A stretch of 13,285 nucleotides of DNA, taken from Saprospiraceae bacterium. Lineage in GTDB: Bacteria; Bacteroidota; Bacteroidia; Chitinophagales; Saprospiraceae. The translations under genes and the position numbers were made by a program. The notes below the pieces were generated by a model that did no database searches, was not told the origin of the DNA, and worked only from the letters and a program-made list of their open reading frames with translations. The DNA lies in assembly GCA_020436955.1 (NCBI GenBank), contig JAGQWW010000036.1, positions 1-13,285 on the forward strand, written 5' to 3'. Shown here piece after piece: positions 12,125 to 13,285 of this stretch; within the stretch, counting starts at the first letter, position 1; every line of letters begins with the position of its first letter.

Positions 12125-13285
12125 ATGTGGGAACTAACGAAACGCCAATTTATGAATCCTTGTCTACCAATTGTTATTTTAATCTCCCTTTTGTCGCTTA
12201 GCATCAACGCCCAGGAAGATTGTTTAAAGAATCAAGCATTTAAAGTAGTTGTACTGGGTTCTTCCACTGCTGCAGGAAGTGGAGCCAGCAGACCTGATAG
12301 TGCCTGGGTCAACCGCTACCGGAAATATATGCAATCCTTAAATCCGGCTAATGAAGTAATAAATTTGGCGCAAGGAGGCTATAACTCTTACCGGCTTATG
12401 CCAACTGATTACACGCCACCGGCAGGTAGACCAGCACCGGACCCAGCAAGGAATATTACGCAAGCTATTGCAAGGGGACCCGATGCCATAATTGTCAATC
12501 TCCCTTCCAATGACGTAGCGGCCGGTTATGGCATTGAGCAATTAGCTAATTTTGACACCATGGTAGGTAGGGCCACTCGGGCAGGTATTCCTATTTGGAT
12601 TACTACCACCCAACCAAGGAATTTTACTAACCAACTGCAGATTCAATTACAATTATTAGTTCGGGATTCGATTCTTATCAAATATGGAGATTTTGCCATT
12701 GATTTCTGGTCACCTGTCGTAGATGCCAATAATTGGATTTACCCCTATTTCAGCGCTGGCGACGGGGTACATTTGAATGATAACGGACACAGAGTACTTA
12801 ACAAAAAGGTGATCGAAAGCAGGATTCCTTATTACCTGGTCAATTCAAATCTTCCTACTGATTATACTGTAGAAAATATCTGGCCGACAGATGAAATCCT
12901 ATGCCATGACAGACCTCATAGTTTTGCTATCGAAATTACCAATCTTGGTGCCGCTTCCAATGCCCCTTTGAATCTGGAATTGGTATCTAATATCAATGGA
13001 TACGGTGATGGAGGCAGACCTTTGATGTTTCAAAATACAGTAAGTGGCCTAGGAGCTTGTGTGTCAGATACCATCACGATGACTTTTGAAGCTAATAATT
13101 TGCATAACCAATTGCAGGTGTCACTTACTAGTGCAGATGATACCATTCCAAATAACAATTCACTGGTGTATGATTATTCGGTTTATCCGGCGCCTCAAAT
13201 CTTCCCCCAAGGAAAAAGGCCCATTTGCTATATTGATATCCCTACTTTGATTGCAAAAGCCAAGGATGCGGAGACAATATTATGG
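12125..13285 (+). CDS. Secreted SGNH/GDSL-hydrolase-like protein with C-terminal Ig-like region, 3' end outside window
   Basis: At least 387 residues; the frame is open to the right edge. N-terminal signal peptide: basic KR (6-7), hydrophobic PIVILISLLSLSINA and a likely cut near Ala29. Residues about 38-240 are an SGNH-hydrolase (esterase/acetylhydrolase-like) domain: block I VVLGSSTAAG (42-51) with Ser47 as probable nucleophile (the usual GDS reads GSS), block II NLAQGGYNS (80-88), block III LPSND (126-130, Asn129) and block V DGVHLNDNGH (213-222) with Asp213 and His216. From about 245 an Ig/CARDB-like region follows (SFAIEITNLGAASNAPLNLE, with TVSGLGACVSDTITMTF). Such multi-domain exports in Bacteroidota often end in a type IX secretion sorting domain, which would lie outside the window. 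ATG 12125 is preferred over 12152 because it supplies the basic n-region. Substrate unknown; carbohydrate O-acetyl esters are a guess from the neighbour. Confidence 0.88.
   Translation, partial: MWELTKRQFMNPCLPIVILISLLSLSINAQEDCLKNQAFKVVVLGSSTAAGSGASRPDSAWVNRYRKYMQSLNPANEVINLAQGGYNSYRLMPTDYTPPAGRPAPDPARNITQAIARGPDAIIVNLPSNDVAAGYGIEQLANFDTMVGRATRAGIPIWITTTQPRNFTNQLQIQLQLLVRDSILIKYGDFAIDFWSPVVDANNWIYPYFSAGDGVHLNDNGHRVLNKKVIESRIPYYLVNSNLPTDYTVENIWPTDEILCHDRPHSFAIEITNLGAASNAPLNLELVSNINGYGDGGRPLMFQNTVSGLGACVSDTITMTFEANNLHNQLQVSLTSADDTIPNNNSLVYDYSVYPAPQIFPQGKRPICYIDIPTLIAKAKDAETILW

Overview
The window looks like a chromosomal segment of a Bacteroidota bacterium, most plausibly from the Saprospiria (Haliscomenobacter/Lewinella-like). 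This is inferred from moderate GC, start codons without Shine-Dalgarno sequences, several -7 boxes of the Bacteroidota TAnnTTTG type, an orphan LytTR regulator, a GH113-like lipoprotein and a large secreted SGNH protein. I see no phage, insertion sequence, tRNA or CRISPR array. Most genes are housekeeping or accessory metabolic genes; the unusual content lies in the gaps between them.

Layout. Positions 1-3043 (minus strand) hold a glycogen pair: glgA, whose product carries an extra lysine/alanine/threonine-rich histone-H1-like tail of about 90 residues, then glgC, cut by the left edge. GlgC makes ADP-glucose and GlgA polymerises it. Upstream on the same strand is a Tet-like MFS exporter (3218-4489) with its own likely terminator. 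Positions 4490-5041 are a gene-free repeat block. A 59-codon charged small ORF (5042-5221, +) converges on an EamA/DMT transporter (5230-6105, -), which is divergent from thioredoxin reductase trxB (6295-7230, +). After the trxB terminator come about 500 gene-free bases with strong potential RNA structure, then an orphan LytTR regulator (7899-8630, +) whose receiver domain lacks the phospho-acceptor Asp. It converges on a LOG-family protein (8679-9416, -), preceded by an NtrC-type sigma-54 activator (9520-10791, -) that ends before the usual DNA-binding domain. A GH113-like lipoprotein (11001-12065, -) is divergent from a secreted SGNH-hydrolase-like protein (12125 to the right edge, +).

The main observation is a family of degenerate tandem repeats with a strict 7-base period in most intergenic gaps between about 4.5 and 11.0 kb (4525-4588, 4689-4965, 7231-7293, 7367-7394, 8631-8700, 9422-9519, 10963-11018). 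The word drifts along each array but the period holds. Arrays often start at the base after a stop codon, fold into long hairpins, or run into the last codons of a gene. Two related copies of one array differ by exactly one 7-base unit. They resemble the heptanucleotide STRR sequences of filamentous cyanobacteria. One array sits exactly where the sigma-54 activator loses its expected DNA-binding domain.
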